Below are positions 19,008 through 32,500 of a stretch of DNA of 51,226 bases, piece after piece; the stretch's first letter is position 1, and every line of letters begins with the position of its first letter. The notes beneath the pieces are model-generated. The model saw nothing but the letters and a program-made list of their open reading frames with translations. It was not told the DNA's origin and did not search any database. The translations under genes and the position numbers were made by a program. This stretch comes from Ignavibacteria bacterium (GTDB lineage Bacteria; Bacteroidota; Ignavibacteria; Kapaibacteriales; UBA4661): contig JACVZY010000043.1 of assembly GCA_014654705.1 (NCBI GenBank), positions 1-51,226 of the forward strand, read 5' to 3'.

Positions 19008-19047
19008 TGAAGTTTAGGATTATCAAAAGAATATGAGATGGAGTGCG

Positions 19048-19109
19048 AAACGCAAGCTTGCTCACTGTACGGCTTCAATTGGAGTACGAGCTTGCGTTTG
19101 TACTCCAAT
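19048..19109. repeat. Two overlapping inverted repeats
   Basis: AAACGCAAGCT (19048-19058) pairs with AGCTTGCGTTT (19089-19099). ATTGGAGTAC (19078-19087) pairs with GTACTCCAAT (19100-19109). The second hairpin holds an arm of the first in its loop, so the two folds exclude each other in RNA. It lies between the oxidoreductase stop and the next gene's start. Confidence 0.6.
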
Positions 19110-19177
19110 ATGACAATCTATTTCTCGAGCAATCATACAATTCAGATACCAATTGTTCGTACTCTTTTTTCAACGCC

Positions 19178-19981
19178 ATGAAGACGTTATTACTTTGGGA
19201 TTCAAGACTCTACCCTTTGCGATTTTTTTACATTGCAATCGCAATCGTCTGCATCACACACCTCGCGGTACCAATGCGCACAAGAGCACAGCCAGCAGCG
19301 ACGGCGACAAGTACTCCTCCAGAAGACAGCCTCAAAGGCTCAGCCCGTATTGGCGCTGAGATGCAAGTACAATCAGGCAATATAGAGCGCTTCATGCTGC
19401 GGGTGAATGCTGCGGGGGACATCCGCAACTCCTCGTTTGCGCTTATGTCGTCGCTTTCCTATTCCCTCCACCAGATTTTTGGACAGCAGTTAGATAATGA
19501 TTGGTTCGGGTTTGTGGATGTACGCGCTTTCCCCACAAGTACGTTCTTTCCGGTTGGTTTTGCGACTTTTGAGACCTCCAATTTACGTTTTTTAGACTTG
19601 CGTGTGCAAGGCGGAATGGGCGGAGGAATTAACTTTGTACGCTCTCCAGCGGTCAATCTTTCGCTCAGCGCCGCGCTCACCTACGATCAAACGAGGTTTC
19701 GCATAGCCAATAGCTACGAAGGTTGGCGCTATTCCTTTCATCTCTACGGTAATTATGCCTTGTTCGACGGCAAGATGATACTTACCCATAATTTTTTCTC
19801 ACAGCCGACTGCTCTCTTCACGAGCAATTATCGCCATCGCGTCATTGCCCTTTTGCTGATTCCCATCACTCGTAATCTTTCTATCTCTTCCACAGTCGAT
19901 TATAGCTACGAAAGCGTCGTGGACGAAACACGCAAGCCCACCAATATATTTCACGCCATTGGCATAACATGGAGTTTCTAA
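19178..19981 (+). CDS. Putative outer-membrane beta-barrel protein
   Basis: 267 aa from the ATG at 19178; an in-frame start at 19043 would place an implausible leader over the palindromes. The N-terminus has a signal-like hydrophobic stretch (about 15-32). The rest alternates polar and aromatic residues in short strands (for example RFMLRVNAAGDIRNSSFALM and YRHRVIALLLIPITRNLSIS). It ends in WSF, and a terminal aromatic is typical of barrel proteins recognised by the BAM complex. I do not recognise a named family; transport or structural roles are both possible. An IS remnant begins at the base after its stop codon, so the gene is intact but has lost its original downstream context. Confidence 0.65.
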   Translation: MKTLLLWDSRLYPLRFFYIAIAIVCITHLAVPMRTRAQPAATATSTPPEDSLKGSARIGAEMQVQSGNIERFMLRVNAAGDIRNSSFALMSSLSYSLHQIFGQQLDNDWFGFVDVRAFPTSTFFPVGFATFETSNLRFLDLRVQGGMGGGINFVRSPAVNLSLSAALTYDQTRFRIANSYEGWRYSFHLYGNYALFDGKMILTHNFFSQPTALFTSNYRHRVIALLLIPITRNLSISSTVDYSYESVVDETRKPTNIFHAIGITWSF

Positions 19982-20190
19982 GAGCTTGTTTGAAAAGTCA
20001 TTATTTGTCTAACCGACGGAGCAAAAGCCGAATCATCACAAGTTCAACAAAGGCTTGATGAGATTGTGGTAATCGTTCATAATCTTTTGCTAACTGACGA
20101 GCAGATGAGAGACAAGCGAACGTTCGTTGAACGACCCAGCGTCGTTTGAGCGGAAGAAATCTTTTTTTGTGTTCGCGGCACAACCTCAAG
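19982..20190 (-). mobile_element. IS5-type insertion sequence remnant
   Basis: The C-terminal end of a DDE transposase, read leftward, is left at 20001-20189: RRWVVQRTFACLSSARQLAK, then DYERLP and MIRLLLRRL, the conserved end of IS5-family (IS427/IS1031-like) enzymes. A stop codon lies just upstream in that frame, so most of the gene is gone or frame-broken. The stretch GAGCTTGTTTGAAAAGTC at 19982-19999 resembles the terminal inverted repeat of such elements. No matching second end was seen up to 20585, so the element is truncated and inactive. Confidence 0.8.
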
Positions 20191-20584
20191 CGCTATCTGC
20201 CAAAGAGAACAAGCCAAGGCAATGAAGGTTAACTTTGAAGCCGGCATTGCACCAAACAAGACAAATAGTTTGATAGCATTCATGAAGACGATGCAGCACC
20301 AAAAAGCCGCACTGATTTTCGCTTGTCCTTTCGGTGAAGATGTTTCCCCTATCGAAACCATTATGGGGGAAACCGTTGATTCTTTATCTAGGCTCTTAAT
20401 AAGCCAACATAACGATGAGAGAAAAGGCTTCAAAGCAAAAGGTATGCTACTGCAACATGAAAACATGCTAAAATCAGCTATTTTCAAAACGTTTTGTTGT
20501 AAAGAAGCGTTGAAAAACAAACCCGTTTGCGGCAGTATTGCTGTCACCAACGGGTTTTGTATAAAACGATAAATAACGGAAGAA
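20190..20584. other. Intergenic stretch without a convincing gene
   Basis: Overlapping frames exist on both strands (116 codons on + at 20222-20572; the - strand frame overlapping the IS remnant), but neither resembles a known family or has a convincing start signal. It is probably decayed DNA left by the insertion. It ends with the terminator of the giant gene. Confidence 0.4.
20519..20557 (-). terminator. Intrinsic terminator of the giant gene
   Basis: Read on the - strand, a 9-bp perfect stem (AAACCCGTT/AACGGGTTT) is followed by GTTTTTC, starting 27 nt past the stop codon of the giant gene. Confidence 0.7.
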
Positions 20585-23500
20585 CTACCGCACCACTTGT
20601 ATCTGCTGCGTGTACACTTCCTCCGCATCTACACTCAAACGCACGGTGTAGGAACCACTGGCAAAGCGTTCTACTCGTACAGGGAGAGTATGTGTACCTT
20701 TCGCTTGTACTTGGCTGAGAAATGTCCCCACCTCTTGCCCACGCACATCCACGAGCGAAACCGTCACAAAACCGCTCTTTGCGAGGGTATATGTTACTTC
20801 CAGAACGTCTCTTGAGGGATTGGGAGCAATGCTGACCGCCGTTATCCCGGCAGAAGCACCGGCAATAAGACGTTTTCCGCCTGCTTGCGATACTCTTGCT
20901 CGGAAGTTCGTATTAGCGTACTCCGTCAAGTACACACCCTCCCAGCGAAGGTCTTCGATTTCGATACTGGTCGTATCGGTTTCTCCTGCCACCACTTGAA
21001 GATTGAACTGCGCAAGCACAAGCCCATTGGTGGGCGCAATCGTCGTCCGCGGCATTAACGCCCGTTCCATTCGATTCCCCACTCCGCTATTCCGCGCACG
21101 ACGCCATACGTTTTCTTGCGGGGCAAGCGTCAGCACTTGATTGCCGTACCGTATCGAACCATTGATAAACGGCTCCGCCCGCTGTAGTAGCATATCACGA
21201 CCGGCACTACCGGATGCTAAATACAACTCCATCGGGACCGTCGTTCCCGGCGGTACATTGTTGATATTATTTGCAGGGCGCACACCCACCCGTGCCACAA
21301 GGTCAGAAGGCTGTCTGAGTCGGGCAAACGAGCGCACTATCACTCTTGCCGTGTCGAACATTGTTGGCGTACTCTGTACAATACCACTCGATTCCAGAAG
21401 AGCCGTTGGAAGTGCACCAATACTCTTTGCTTCGCATCGGATAAGAACGGTTGCGGTATCACCGACACCGAGTTTGGAATCCGGTGCGCCTTTGATTTGG
21501 AACACACCCTCACCACCACTTCGGAAGCGCGTTTGCGCAATATCTACCGGCACATTTCCACGATTGATGAGCAGCGCTGCCGCCACGCGGGGCAAACCAA
21601 TCAGGATCGTATCCAATGCCGGAGCCACCAGTTTTAATGCCGAACCGATTCCCCGTAATCGCTCGGAGTGCACCCACACATCGCGTTGACCGTTCACGCT
21701 ATAGTCAAAGCGGATATCGGCACTAAAGCGTCTGACCGCATCCGGCGTAAACCTCACGGTATAGTCCCGAACTTCTCCCGCTTGGAAGACCGTACCACCC
21801 GATGGCTGTCCGCCAGATTCAACCCGAAAGCCAGCATCACTTGATTCCAGGGAAACAAGTGTTGCCGCGCTGCTTGCCACATTCCGCACTCTCAGTATTG
21901 CAAACGCCGTATCACCTCGCGGTATGCGTCCGAAGTCCGTACGTCGCGCCCAGAAGGCAACGTCCCTATCGGTCGTAACAAAAGTGGAAGACGTTGACCA
22001 GACACTTTCGCCAAATCTGTTTCGCGCCACCACACGCCAGTAGTACGTAGTCGAAGGCTGAAGAGCATTCAGCTGCGGTGCTTCCACGATACCCGTTTGT
22101 ATTGCTTCAAGCGTTTGCTGCACATTCTGGCTGTTTACTACTCTACCAAAGTCTGCTTGCGTAGCTATCTGTGCTGTGTACGATGCCGCACCCTCACTTG
22201 TCGTCCACACCAACGTCGGACGTAAAGCGGTGGTTTCGTTCCGCTCCGGCGCTATCAGAATAGGCACCGGCGGCGCACTCTTCGGCTCGACCGCCAGTAA
22301 TGTTTGCTCGCGTGAGATAAGCGTCAGATTTGGTAACAGCGGATTGGTGACATAACACCGATACACGCCCGCGTCCGCATCTTGGAACGAAGCAAACACC
22401 ACCGTACTGGTCGTACTCTTGGCAGTAATGGGTTTCCACGCCCCATCCGGCTGGCGTTTACGCCACTCATACCAATTACGCTCGCCGCTGACTTGTAACG
22501 ACAGACGAGCAACACCGTCCAAAGCCACTTCTTCTGTCCTCTCCGGACCCACTTCCGCCTGGGGCGCATATCGGAAGATAGGCGTCCAACGATTATTCTC
22601 CAGCGGACCGAACTCAAACGCATTGTTATCCACCGCCACGGTGTTCAAACGAATAATCGAACGGAGGTCCGGCATATTCGTCAGCGCATTCTTGCTGAGA
22701 AGCAACGTTTGCAAACGCACAAGCCCTGCAAAACCCTCCGGTACAACACCTGTCAAGCGGTTACTGTCCAATGCCAATGTTCGCAAGCCCGTCAGCGTAG
22801 CCCATGAATCCGGAATACCATCGGTAATGGCATTCACTCCGAGGTCAAGCACTTGCAATCCTGTCAATCCTGTCACCTGCGCGGCTCCTTTGAATGCTTT
22901 TATGGTCTCCTCGTTATTGCCCCATGCTGCCGGAAGAGCGCCCGTTAAGCGGTTCTTACGCAGATTAAGCACCGTGAGCAACCGTAGTGTGCCCAAGCCC
23001 GACGGCAGCGAATCCGAAAGTTCATTCGCGCTTGCATCCAGTACGCTCAATCGTTCCAGATTCAGCAAGCATTGTGGGATAGGTCCGTAGAGCCGATTAT
23101 TGTTCACAATTGCTCTCTCCAAATTTATCAGACAGCATAGGACATTACTCAAGCTATCACGCAAGGCATTGTTACTGATGTCCAAATCGCGCAGCTTGAG
23201 AAGACCACACAAGTCTTTCAGATTGCCCGTGAGATTATTCTTACCCAGATTGAGGGTTTCGAGCAGCTTGAGTTTGCTGAGACTACGCGGCAACGTACCA
23301 TTCAAACCATTTCCGGACAAGTCCAGCGCCCGCAATCCATCGAGGCGAGCAAGCGCAGAATCGACCACCGCACTGCTGACGGTGCCGCGCAGATTATTGC
23401 TTGGCAAACGCAGCTCACGGACTCTTCCACCTTCCACCGTCACACCATACCACGAGCCGACAAAGCCCCGCAGCCAGTTGGTGTTCCGCGTCCACGACGT

Positions 23501-26500
23501 ACCGCCTAAGGCGGAATACAGAGTAACCAACGCTACCGAGTCCTGACGGGCAACACCACCCACAACAGCACCGGTATAGCGGAACGTAGCGGTTGTCGTA
23601 ATCGTCCCCAACGGCGTGCGGATAACAACGGCACCACTTGCCACATTCCCGACAACGCTGACTATCAAGCGCGAATTCTGAACCACAAACGATTGCACCG
23701 GCACGCCACCAATCGTGATATCCACAATACTTGACCGCAAGCTTGTACCAAAATTGCGACCTTCGATAGTAATGGTCGTAATACTATCGCCTTCTTCCGG
23801 CGTAAAGCCGGTGATGACCGGTGCATCGGGCGCGAATACCGGAACCTGCAATGAGGCGGAAGTTATTCCCTGTGGTGTTCGTACGCTCAATACGGCTTGC
23901 GTGGAAAACACGGTCTGCGGTACAACTCCCGATGGAATGCGAAACGTGAGTGTCGTTGAGGAAGTATAGACTGCACCCGGAATGGCAATGCCCCCAAAAA
24001 ACACGCTTGCTGCGGACTGACCATTCGGATTGTACGGAAAGTTGACACCGCGAACGGTGAGGAAAGCACCCTCAACAGCCGGCACGGGCTCAAAGCCTGT
24101 AATGGTCGGATTGAGCTGGGGCGTACCGCCAAAAGATTGTGTTGCCGTTACCGTACCGCCACGAGTGCTCACACTGATGCTCGCGCCGGTGCTCACACCA
24201 CTTGGAATAATTGCCCGTATGCTTCGTCCGTCCGCGCTGACCGTAAATGTCGCTGTGGTATTCCCGAAGCGTACTGCCGTTGTCCCCAAGAAGTTTGTTC
24301 CCGATATTTCCACAATCTGCCCCGCCGACCCCACCGTGGGTGAAAAACCCGTGATCGAAGGTGGTGCAATAATGGTCAGGGCAGTGCCGGAGACAGCACT
24401 GCCGCCACTTGTTTGGATGCGAATAAAGCCCGAACCCGTCGCGCCGCCCGCTCCGGCAGGAACAGTGAGGGTGATACCGGTCGAAGAGGTAAGGATATAG
24501 TTCGTCACCGGCACACCACCGATAGTGATACTACTAATCAAGCGGAAATCCGTACCCCTAAGCGTTATCGTCTCGCCTGCCGCAGCAGTGCCGGGCGAAA
24601 AACCGAGAAGAGTCGGTGGCGGAAGAACGCCCACGACTGTCGCCGTGGTAGCGATACCGCCCCATGACTGCACCGTCAGATTACCCGTCGCGGCGGCGGT
24701 GAAACGCACTCGCATTTGCGTAGGGGAAATGACTTCCACACTGGATGCCGTGATACCCCCTATCCGCACCACCGGCAGATACAATTCACCCGATGTCGGT
24801 GTGCCATAAAAATTATTTCCACTGATGACTATATCTTGCCCCAGCGCAAAGAACTCAGGCGAGACCGTTGCCATGGTCGGCGGTCCAATAAACGTGAACG
24901 GCTGAAACGACGTGGTAGAGCCACTGGTGGCCGTTTGCAGCGTAATAGGTCCGGTTTGCGTTCCGGACGACAGTGTCAGTGTAATGCGTGTCGAAGAAAG
25001 TACCGTAAAGCTCACCGGCACACCGCCGATACGGACGCCGGTCAGATTGTTCAGGTTCGTACCGTTCACTACCACTCTTGTGCTGCTCGTGCCTATCGTC
25101 GGACCAAAATTTGTTATCGTCGGCTGTTGCGACGGCGCAACGGCACTAAACGGCGTACCGATGGTAAAGGTGCTAAAATTTGCAAACGTACTGCTTTGAA
25201 TCTGATTACCCGACACCGAGCCACCGATATTGGTGTAGATACCGTTCCGCGTGGGTGATTTTGCCACCACCGAACCTACCGGAATCGGCTGCACAAATGC
25301 ACCAAAGCGCCCCAACTCTGCACGGCTCTGCGTATGGTCGCCCGCCAGCAAGCGCACATTCCAATACTCTCCCTGCCCTATGGCGCTGAGTGTACTGTCC
25401 ATCGTCCCGCCTTGTGCACCACTAAAAGCTTCAGCTTCTAGGAGTGGAGAGTTACCGCCCGTGCGTGGGTCTATGAGCGTGAATGGCAGGTATTTGCCCG
25501 CACGTCCGGTAGGGAACAACCATGAACCGGAGCCACTAGTGAGAATATTGGTCGGAAAATATCGACGAATGGGACCTTCAACAAATGACGAATCATTACC
25601 GCCGACAATCGCATTGAAATTTGTGTTCACTACTATTGGATGGTTCGATGTGTCCGAGCGCAGGAATCCCCGCGCCATAGAAAGACCGCCTCGAATCAAC
25701 ATCGGCGAACCAAGAGTCAGCACCGATGCCGGACGATTCATCGTAAAATCGTTCAATACATTCGTGGCGATATTGAATGTGCCTTGGATGGCTGCCGGCG
25801 TCCCGCTTTGGTGACCGATTTCCACATTCGAGAAATTGTTCGCAATAAACGCACCGCGTAAATCCAAGCGCCCTTGCAGAAGGATATTCCGATTGCGGAT
25901 GTCGAGCAAACCTCCCAGTACAAGACCGCTTAAGAAAGTCTTATGATCGTCCAGCACCGCCGTCACGCCTTCATCCACCACCACCGTTGCCGGCATGGAA
26001 GACGGGAACTCTAATGGTGTCGTCGTACGGACGACATTGGTACCGGAATACTGCAAAATAGTCATGGGGCTTTGATAGAGTGGCGCAGTGCCCGTTATCG
26101 TACCACTGCCCACAAAACGGAGCGTTCCACCCGTCGAGGCAGTACCCTCCACGATTAATGTTCCGTTATTGACGAGCGTCATGCCATTGTCCACCGTCAG
26201 GACAGAAGGTGCTTGGACGCGCATGGTAACGCCCGCGCCAAGAGTAAAGGTAGCATTTGCCGTAGCAATCGTGGAACTCAGAACACCATTGCCCATGACA
26301 ATAAATGTTGTTCCGGGTGTCGTCAACGATGCTGCCGGAACCCCTAAACCATAGTTCGTGAGCCAATTGGACGGTACCGAAGCATCGCCACTGCGGAAAT
26401 AATACGCTCCGCTCACCAAAGAAACCGTTACCGCCGTGGAATGAGAAAATCCGAGAGCGTCGGTCACCGTGACGGTGTACGCCTGCCCTGCGGCACCATT

Positions 26501-29500
26501 GAAGATGGGCGATGCAACATTAGTTGCGCTCAGACTTGTCGCCGGCGACCACTGCCACGTGAGCGGTCCGGTGCCACCGACCACCGTAGGCGTAGTGAGA
26601 GGCGTATTGACCAGTGCAACGGCATATTGTGCTCCGCCGGTGGTCAGACGCGGCTCGTAGCGCACAGTCATCGTGGCGGTGCTCACACTAACGCCGTCCG
26701 TTGCTTGATACCCAAATGTGTCCGTTGCGTTCAGAGCCACAGGGCTGGTGAGATTGGTAAAGGTGATGGCATTGGCGACCGGAGCTGAAACCGTTCCCAA
26801 CGCAGAAGCAGGAGCAACCAGTGTGTACGTTGGAAGACCTGCCGCCACTGTTGCCGGAAGCAAGGCGGCATTGACCGAACCTACTGCCGGATCGGCAACC
26901 ATGCTCACCGGAGCTTGGGAAATCACATTCACCGGTGCGTTGAGCAACGTTCCGGTGTTGACGCCTTTGCTATCTGCTGCCGATGCGCCGCCGTATTCAT
27001 TCAAGCGCCAATAGCTCACGAGCGAACCCCAGTTCGGATGCGTGGTGCTAATTTCTACGCCATTGTACGTACTGACAACGTTCTGCCCAAGAGCAGTATT
27101 CCATACCCGCACTTCGTCTATTGCGCCCGTGAAGAACGGTGCTGCGCCACTCAGCGCTCCGATACTGAAGACCGACGCATTGGCGCCCACCGCCACGGCG
27201 GTGCTGAGGCTGCCGACTGCCATACCATTCACGTAAAGCATCATCGTCGCGCCGTCGTAAGTTGCCGCCACGTGCGACCATGCGCCAAGCGGCACAGTGG
27301 TCGTTGAGGTCAGGGTCGAAAGCCATGCCGCACCGCTACCGATTTGGAACACAAGATTACCTGCCGCATTAACGCTCAAGCCGACGACGTTGTTTTTGCC
27401 AACGATGTGTCCGCCGCCGACAAAGGATGCAGGATTAATCCATGCTTCCAGAGTAAGCGGGCTCGTAGGAGCAAGTGCCGCACCTGCGTTGACGGATTGA
27501 TTGATGCCGTTGAAGGATAACGCATTACCGAAGCCTGCGCGTATTGGGGCGTTTTGATTGAATAAAATCGATACGTCGTTCGAGGCATGATTTGCGGTGG
27601 CAATATCGATGTCTCCGTCCCCGTCCCAATCACCCGACGCAAGGCAAAAGCTCGTTGTTCCGCTTATCAGTGTCGTGGAACTTGCCGATGCCGGGAACCG
27701 CGCCGCAAGAGTACCCGCGCCCGCATTGAGAAGTGCATACACCGTATTGTTGTTGACCGAAACAATGTCAAGGCTGCCGTCGCCGTTGTAATCCGCAATA
27801 TGAACATCCGCACTCGGAACGAGGCGGTTGATGATACCGAAACTCAAAATACCACCCGAAGTAGTATTCTCCAATATCGTCAATGCCGCACCGCTGTTGA
27901 TATTCCCCACCACCACATCGACATCGCCGTCATTATCCAAATCGCCGACGCTCAAATAGATTGCTGTATTCACCGCTCCAACGACAAACGGCGTTGTGGA
28001 AAAGTTTCCGAAGCCATCATTCACCAAAAAGCCGACGGTGTTGCCGCCGTTCGTTCCGTACACAATATCTACATCGCCGTCATTATCCACGTCGCCGACG
28101 GCACAGGATTCAGTGTTTCCGACGGGAATGGTTTGGTACGTGGTAAAGGACATTCCGCCGTTGTTTCGTGCAACACGGATGCCGCTCAGACCGCACGACG
28201 CCACAATATCTATCAGCCCGTCGCCATTGAAATCTGCGGCGGCAAGGTTGTCTAATCCCCCCAACCCTGCTATTGAGCCAACATTCGTCATCGTGCCTGC
28301 AGGGAAGTTCCGGAAAATCACCGCCGATGAGGTTCCCAAACTACTGACGATGATGTCTGCATTGCCGTCGTTGTCGAAATCCCTGACCACAGGAACGCTG
28401 GGCAACGTCATGGCAAGTGGTGCTTGAGCAGTAAAGCTCCCCGCTCCGTTGTTCATCATCAGCCGAATATTATTGGAACCGTTTTGATTGACCATCACCA
28501 AATCAAGGACACCGTTGTTGTCCCAATCTCCTGCCGCGACGGAGCGAGTATTTCCGCCACCGCCCGCGACGGTCTGTACTTGCTGGAACGTTCCCGGTCC
28601 AACGCCTGCTGCCGCGCGGAAACTGTACACCACGGGACGTGCCGCGATGCCAACACTACCCACCACACTTGTCTGCGCCTGCGTCACGCTGACCCATACT
28701 TGTTCGCCCGGAAGGAACGCTACCGTCGGCGCAAGGCTCGGCGTTGTGCCGCCCCCGCCCGAATACGTCCCCGCCTTTATGCCTGTAAAGCCACCCCAGA
28801 CTTTGAACGCTCCGACCGATGCCGTGCCCGTCGTCATGGTTTGATTGTACACCGGTGCGATACTTGCACCAAGCGTCGCCGTGTTCGTGTGCCGCGTAGG
28901 CGCTACACTTGTAAGTATGGGTTGGGAGCCATTTTTGAGCAATACACCACCGGCTGAACCTAATGCAAAGATATCTAGGTCGCCGTCGTTGTCGAAATCT
29001 CCCGGACTACAAGCAAATACTCCCTCTGGTGAACCTGTTGCTGATTGGGTAAACGCCCACCCGCCCGTGTTCCGAAGCACCATGTAGCGTGTGCCATCGT
29101 TACAGAAAATATCGGGACGTGGGTCATTATCAAAATTGCCGACAGCCAAGCCATATGGAGCAGCAAGTCCTGATGCGATGTTATGCGTTATGGGAAAGTT
29201 TCCTGTGCCGTCGTTTTCCAGAATGGCAACACCAGTCGGACCGCCTTCATACACAATATCTACATCGCCGTCGCCATCCATATCAAACACCTTTGGCGTG
29301 GCACCTGTTCCGGCGACAGATGTCACTACAAACGAGCCAGCACCGTTGTTTCGGAAGGTATAGCGATTACCATTATTAGCAAAAACGAGGAAATCCATAT
29401 CACCGTCGTTGTCAAAGTCTCCCGCGCAAGCGGCATTGGGAGAAGGCGTAAGAGGAAGAGTAACATTATAAAGCAACGCAAAGCCGCCCCCGCCATTGCC

Positions 29501-32500
29501 AGAATAGACATTGATTTCGTGAGAGTTAAAACTCGTTGCCGCAATATCGAGATTGCCATCGCCGTTAAAGTCTGCCGTTACAACCGAAACAAGTCCAAAT
29601 GCTGTCGGTACAATCACTGGTGCGCCGAAGCCGCCAGAACCGTTATTTATAAAAACATCAACTTTGCTATCTCCGTTATTAGCAGCAACAATATCAATCC
29701 ACCCATCATTATTAAAATCACCCGTTGTTACAAAACGTCCTTGCGGTGAAGGACCTGACATAAGATAGCCAATCGGAGCTAGAACCCCCCCCATTCCATC
29801 GCCGCGAGCAACTTGTATTCTAGCAGATCCAGCGTTTTGTTCAATGATAATGGCATCAACGTTACCGTCTTTGTCCACATCAGCAACCGCACTCGAATAC
29901 AACGACGTCGTACCGACAGAGAAGCCGTTAGTGCGATAAAGGGTTCCAATACCGTTAACGGCTTCGCCGACAAACTCGTACACGTGCGGAGCCGTCATAA
30001 AGCCCGCAGCGCTCGATGTTCCCGTCATGACGGTGGTGTGGATTTTTTCACCGGGTTTGAAGGTGTTCCCGCCCTGTGTGCCGATATTGCCCGCAAAACT
30101 TGTCGCCGTGAGGTTTTGTCCCGTCATGCTACCCCACGTCCGCGACGAAAATGCCGTTAATACCTGCGAAAATGTTATCGCTATCGGACTTGTCGCCGGT
30201 GTTGCAGACGGATTGTTTCGCGTTGGCGAAAGGGCTGATACAAGCGGCGGTCCAATGCTGGAGCCAATTCCATAGAACATCGTTCCCGCTGACAGATTCT
30301 GTGGTGCCGTGTTGGAAATTGATATATTGGGGACGACCGTACTCAAAAAGCCAGTATATGCACCATTGGATGTGACAGAATTTCCTAAAACGTTGCCGCC
30401 AGCACCGCCCGTAAGGGATCCCATGGGAGGAGTGCGCTGGAACGTTAGTGTGGCAGTGTTCACTACTCCGGAGGAATTTGTACGCCAATACTCAGCTGTT
30501 GAAAGAGTAAGCCCCGCCATAATACCCGTTTCCGTCCCTCCCGATGCCCCAAGAATTGATTCGACTTCATATGTCGCACCGCCTGCTGCCGAAGCATAAT
30601 TCATCGACAATGGCAAATACGTCGTACCCGTGCCGCCGCCGACGGGAAAATTAAAGATGCCGCCACCAGCCGGAAGACTCCTGCGCAGCGTACCTGCTAT
30701 GTGTGCCGTCGTGCCGCCGCCAGCAATAGCTCCCACAATCGGATTCGTCACCGACAGCACATTTGCGGGCGTGTTGTTCACATAGCCTTGCGTCAGCGTC
30801 AGCGTACCCGTTACATCCAAAGGTGCACCAAGCGTCAGCGTCGCGCTCGCTCGGTTCATAGTCAGCGTTTGCAGACCGCCCGTCAGCGTCATTGCGCCGT
30901 TCAGATTGCCCGCGCCCGTTATCGCAAGACCCGACGAAGCGCCGCCTGTCATGCTGCCGCCCGTAAACGTTGCCGCGCCGTTCAGCGTGAGCGTGTTCGC
31001 GCCCACGGCAAACGTACCCGACTGCATCGTGAACGTGCCGTTCACTTGTGTACTGCCCCAAAGCGTGACCGTATTCGAGCCGTTCACCCAGACCGAACCC
31101 GGCATTGGTGAAGGCAGTTCCACGTTTGTTGTCAGTGTCCCGGCGATGGTTTGATATTCCAGCGTTGCATTGGTGCTCCAGTACCGCACGGGATTGCCCG
31201 TGACGGCTCCCGAACCGACAAGCTGCAATCTCGCTGCTTGGAGCGTCGAGCCGCTCACGTTCAAAAAGCCGTTGTTGGTAATGGTGACGAAGTTTCCGAC
31301 TGCCAATACGGACGGTGTAGTAACGTGCAGGCTCACATTTGCGCCAATCGTAATCGGTGCAATGACTGATGCCGTTGTTGTCGCGCCGCCACCCATGACG
31401 TAGAAATCTGTGGCAGGGCTGGAGAAGGAGGTTGCCGCCAAACCACCGCCCCACGGTAGTGAATTCCAGTTAGCAGGATTATTGGCGTTGCCGGATTGGT
31501 AGTAGTAAGTGGTGGGGACAATAGTATTAAACAAAATCTGCACGGCATTGCCCGACGAGAGTGATGCCAAAACGTCCATGTCGCCGTCCCCGTCGAAGTC
31601 TGCCACTGCCAAACCGTCGTTCAGGTTATTCCCCGCTATGGTCGTATTCACGGCTGCGGTCAGCGTCATTGTACCGTTGCCTCGCAAAAACGCCATGTTC
31701 CCCGTGCCCGCGCCCGCCACCACATCGACTTGACCGTTGCCGTCAAAGTCCCCGACCGACAGACCGTTTGCATTTGCCGTCAGCGTGTTGGTCTGAGGAG
31801 CAGCAAACAAGCCCGTGCCCAAGCCTTGCAATACCGAAACGTTGCTTCCGCCGTTCGTTCCCGCCACAAGGTCGAGATTGCCGTCGTTGTTGATGTCGAC
31901 GGCATGAAGATTCAAAACATTGGTAAAGCCCGTCGCATATCCTGCCAACGAAACAAAGGATCCCGATCCCGTGTTTTGCATGATTTCGACCGTGCCCGCA
32001 AAATTGCCGAGCGCAATATCAATATCGCCGTCGTTGTCGAAGTCGCCCGCAGCAAGCGAAAACGGGCTTGCATTGGCAGTGCCGTAGGTTGTTGCCGTAG
32101 CTGGGAACGTGCCTGTGCCCGTACCCAAGAAAACTGCAAGGGTAGTAGTTGCGGTGTTAGCGGTGATAAGGTCGAGATTGCCGTCGCCGTTCACATCCGC
32201 CGTCACGAGCATATTCGGCTGAACACCGCCCGTACCGTAGGTAGTACCAACGCCAGGGAAGGTGCCCGTGCCGGAGTTTAGAAGAACGCTCACATTGTTT
32301 GCGCCATAGTTTGCCGTGGCAATGTCTATCCAGCCGTCGTTATTAAAATCACCGAGGACGGGACCACCACCGTTCATACCGACGGTCGAAAGTGCAGGCG
32401 CAGAAAAGCTTGTGCCACCACCCAAATTCCGCATGACCGCAATCTGACTACTTCCGTCTGATGCAGCAACAATATCCATCAATCCATCATTGTTGACATC

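Noticed and set aside
20222-20572. 116-codon + strand frame between the IS remnant and the giant gene
   Set aside because: No recognisable family, no clear start signal, and its end overlaps the giant gene's terminator; kept only as part of the intergenic description.
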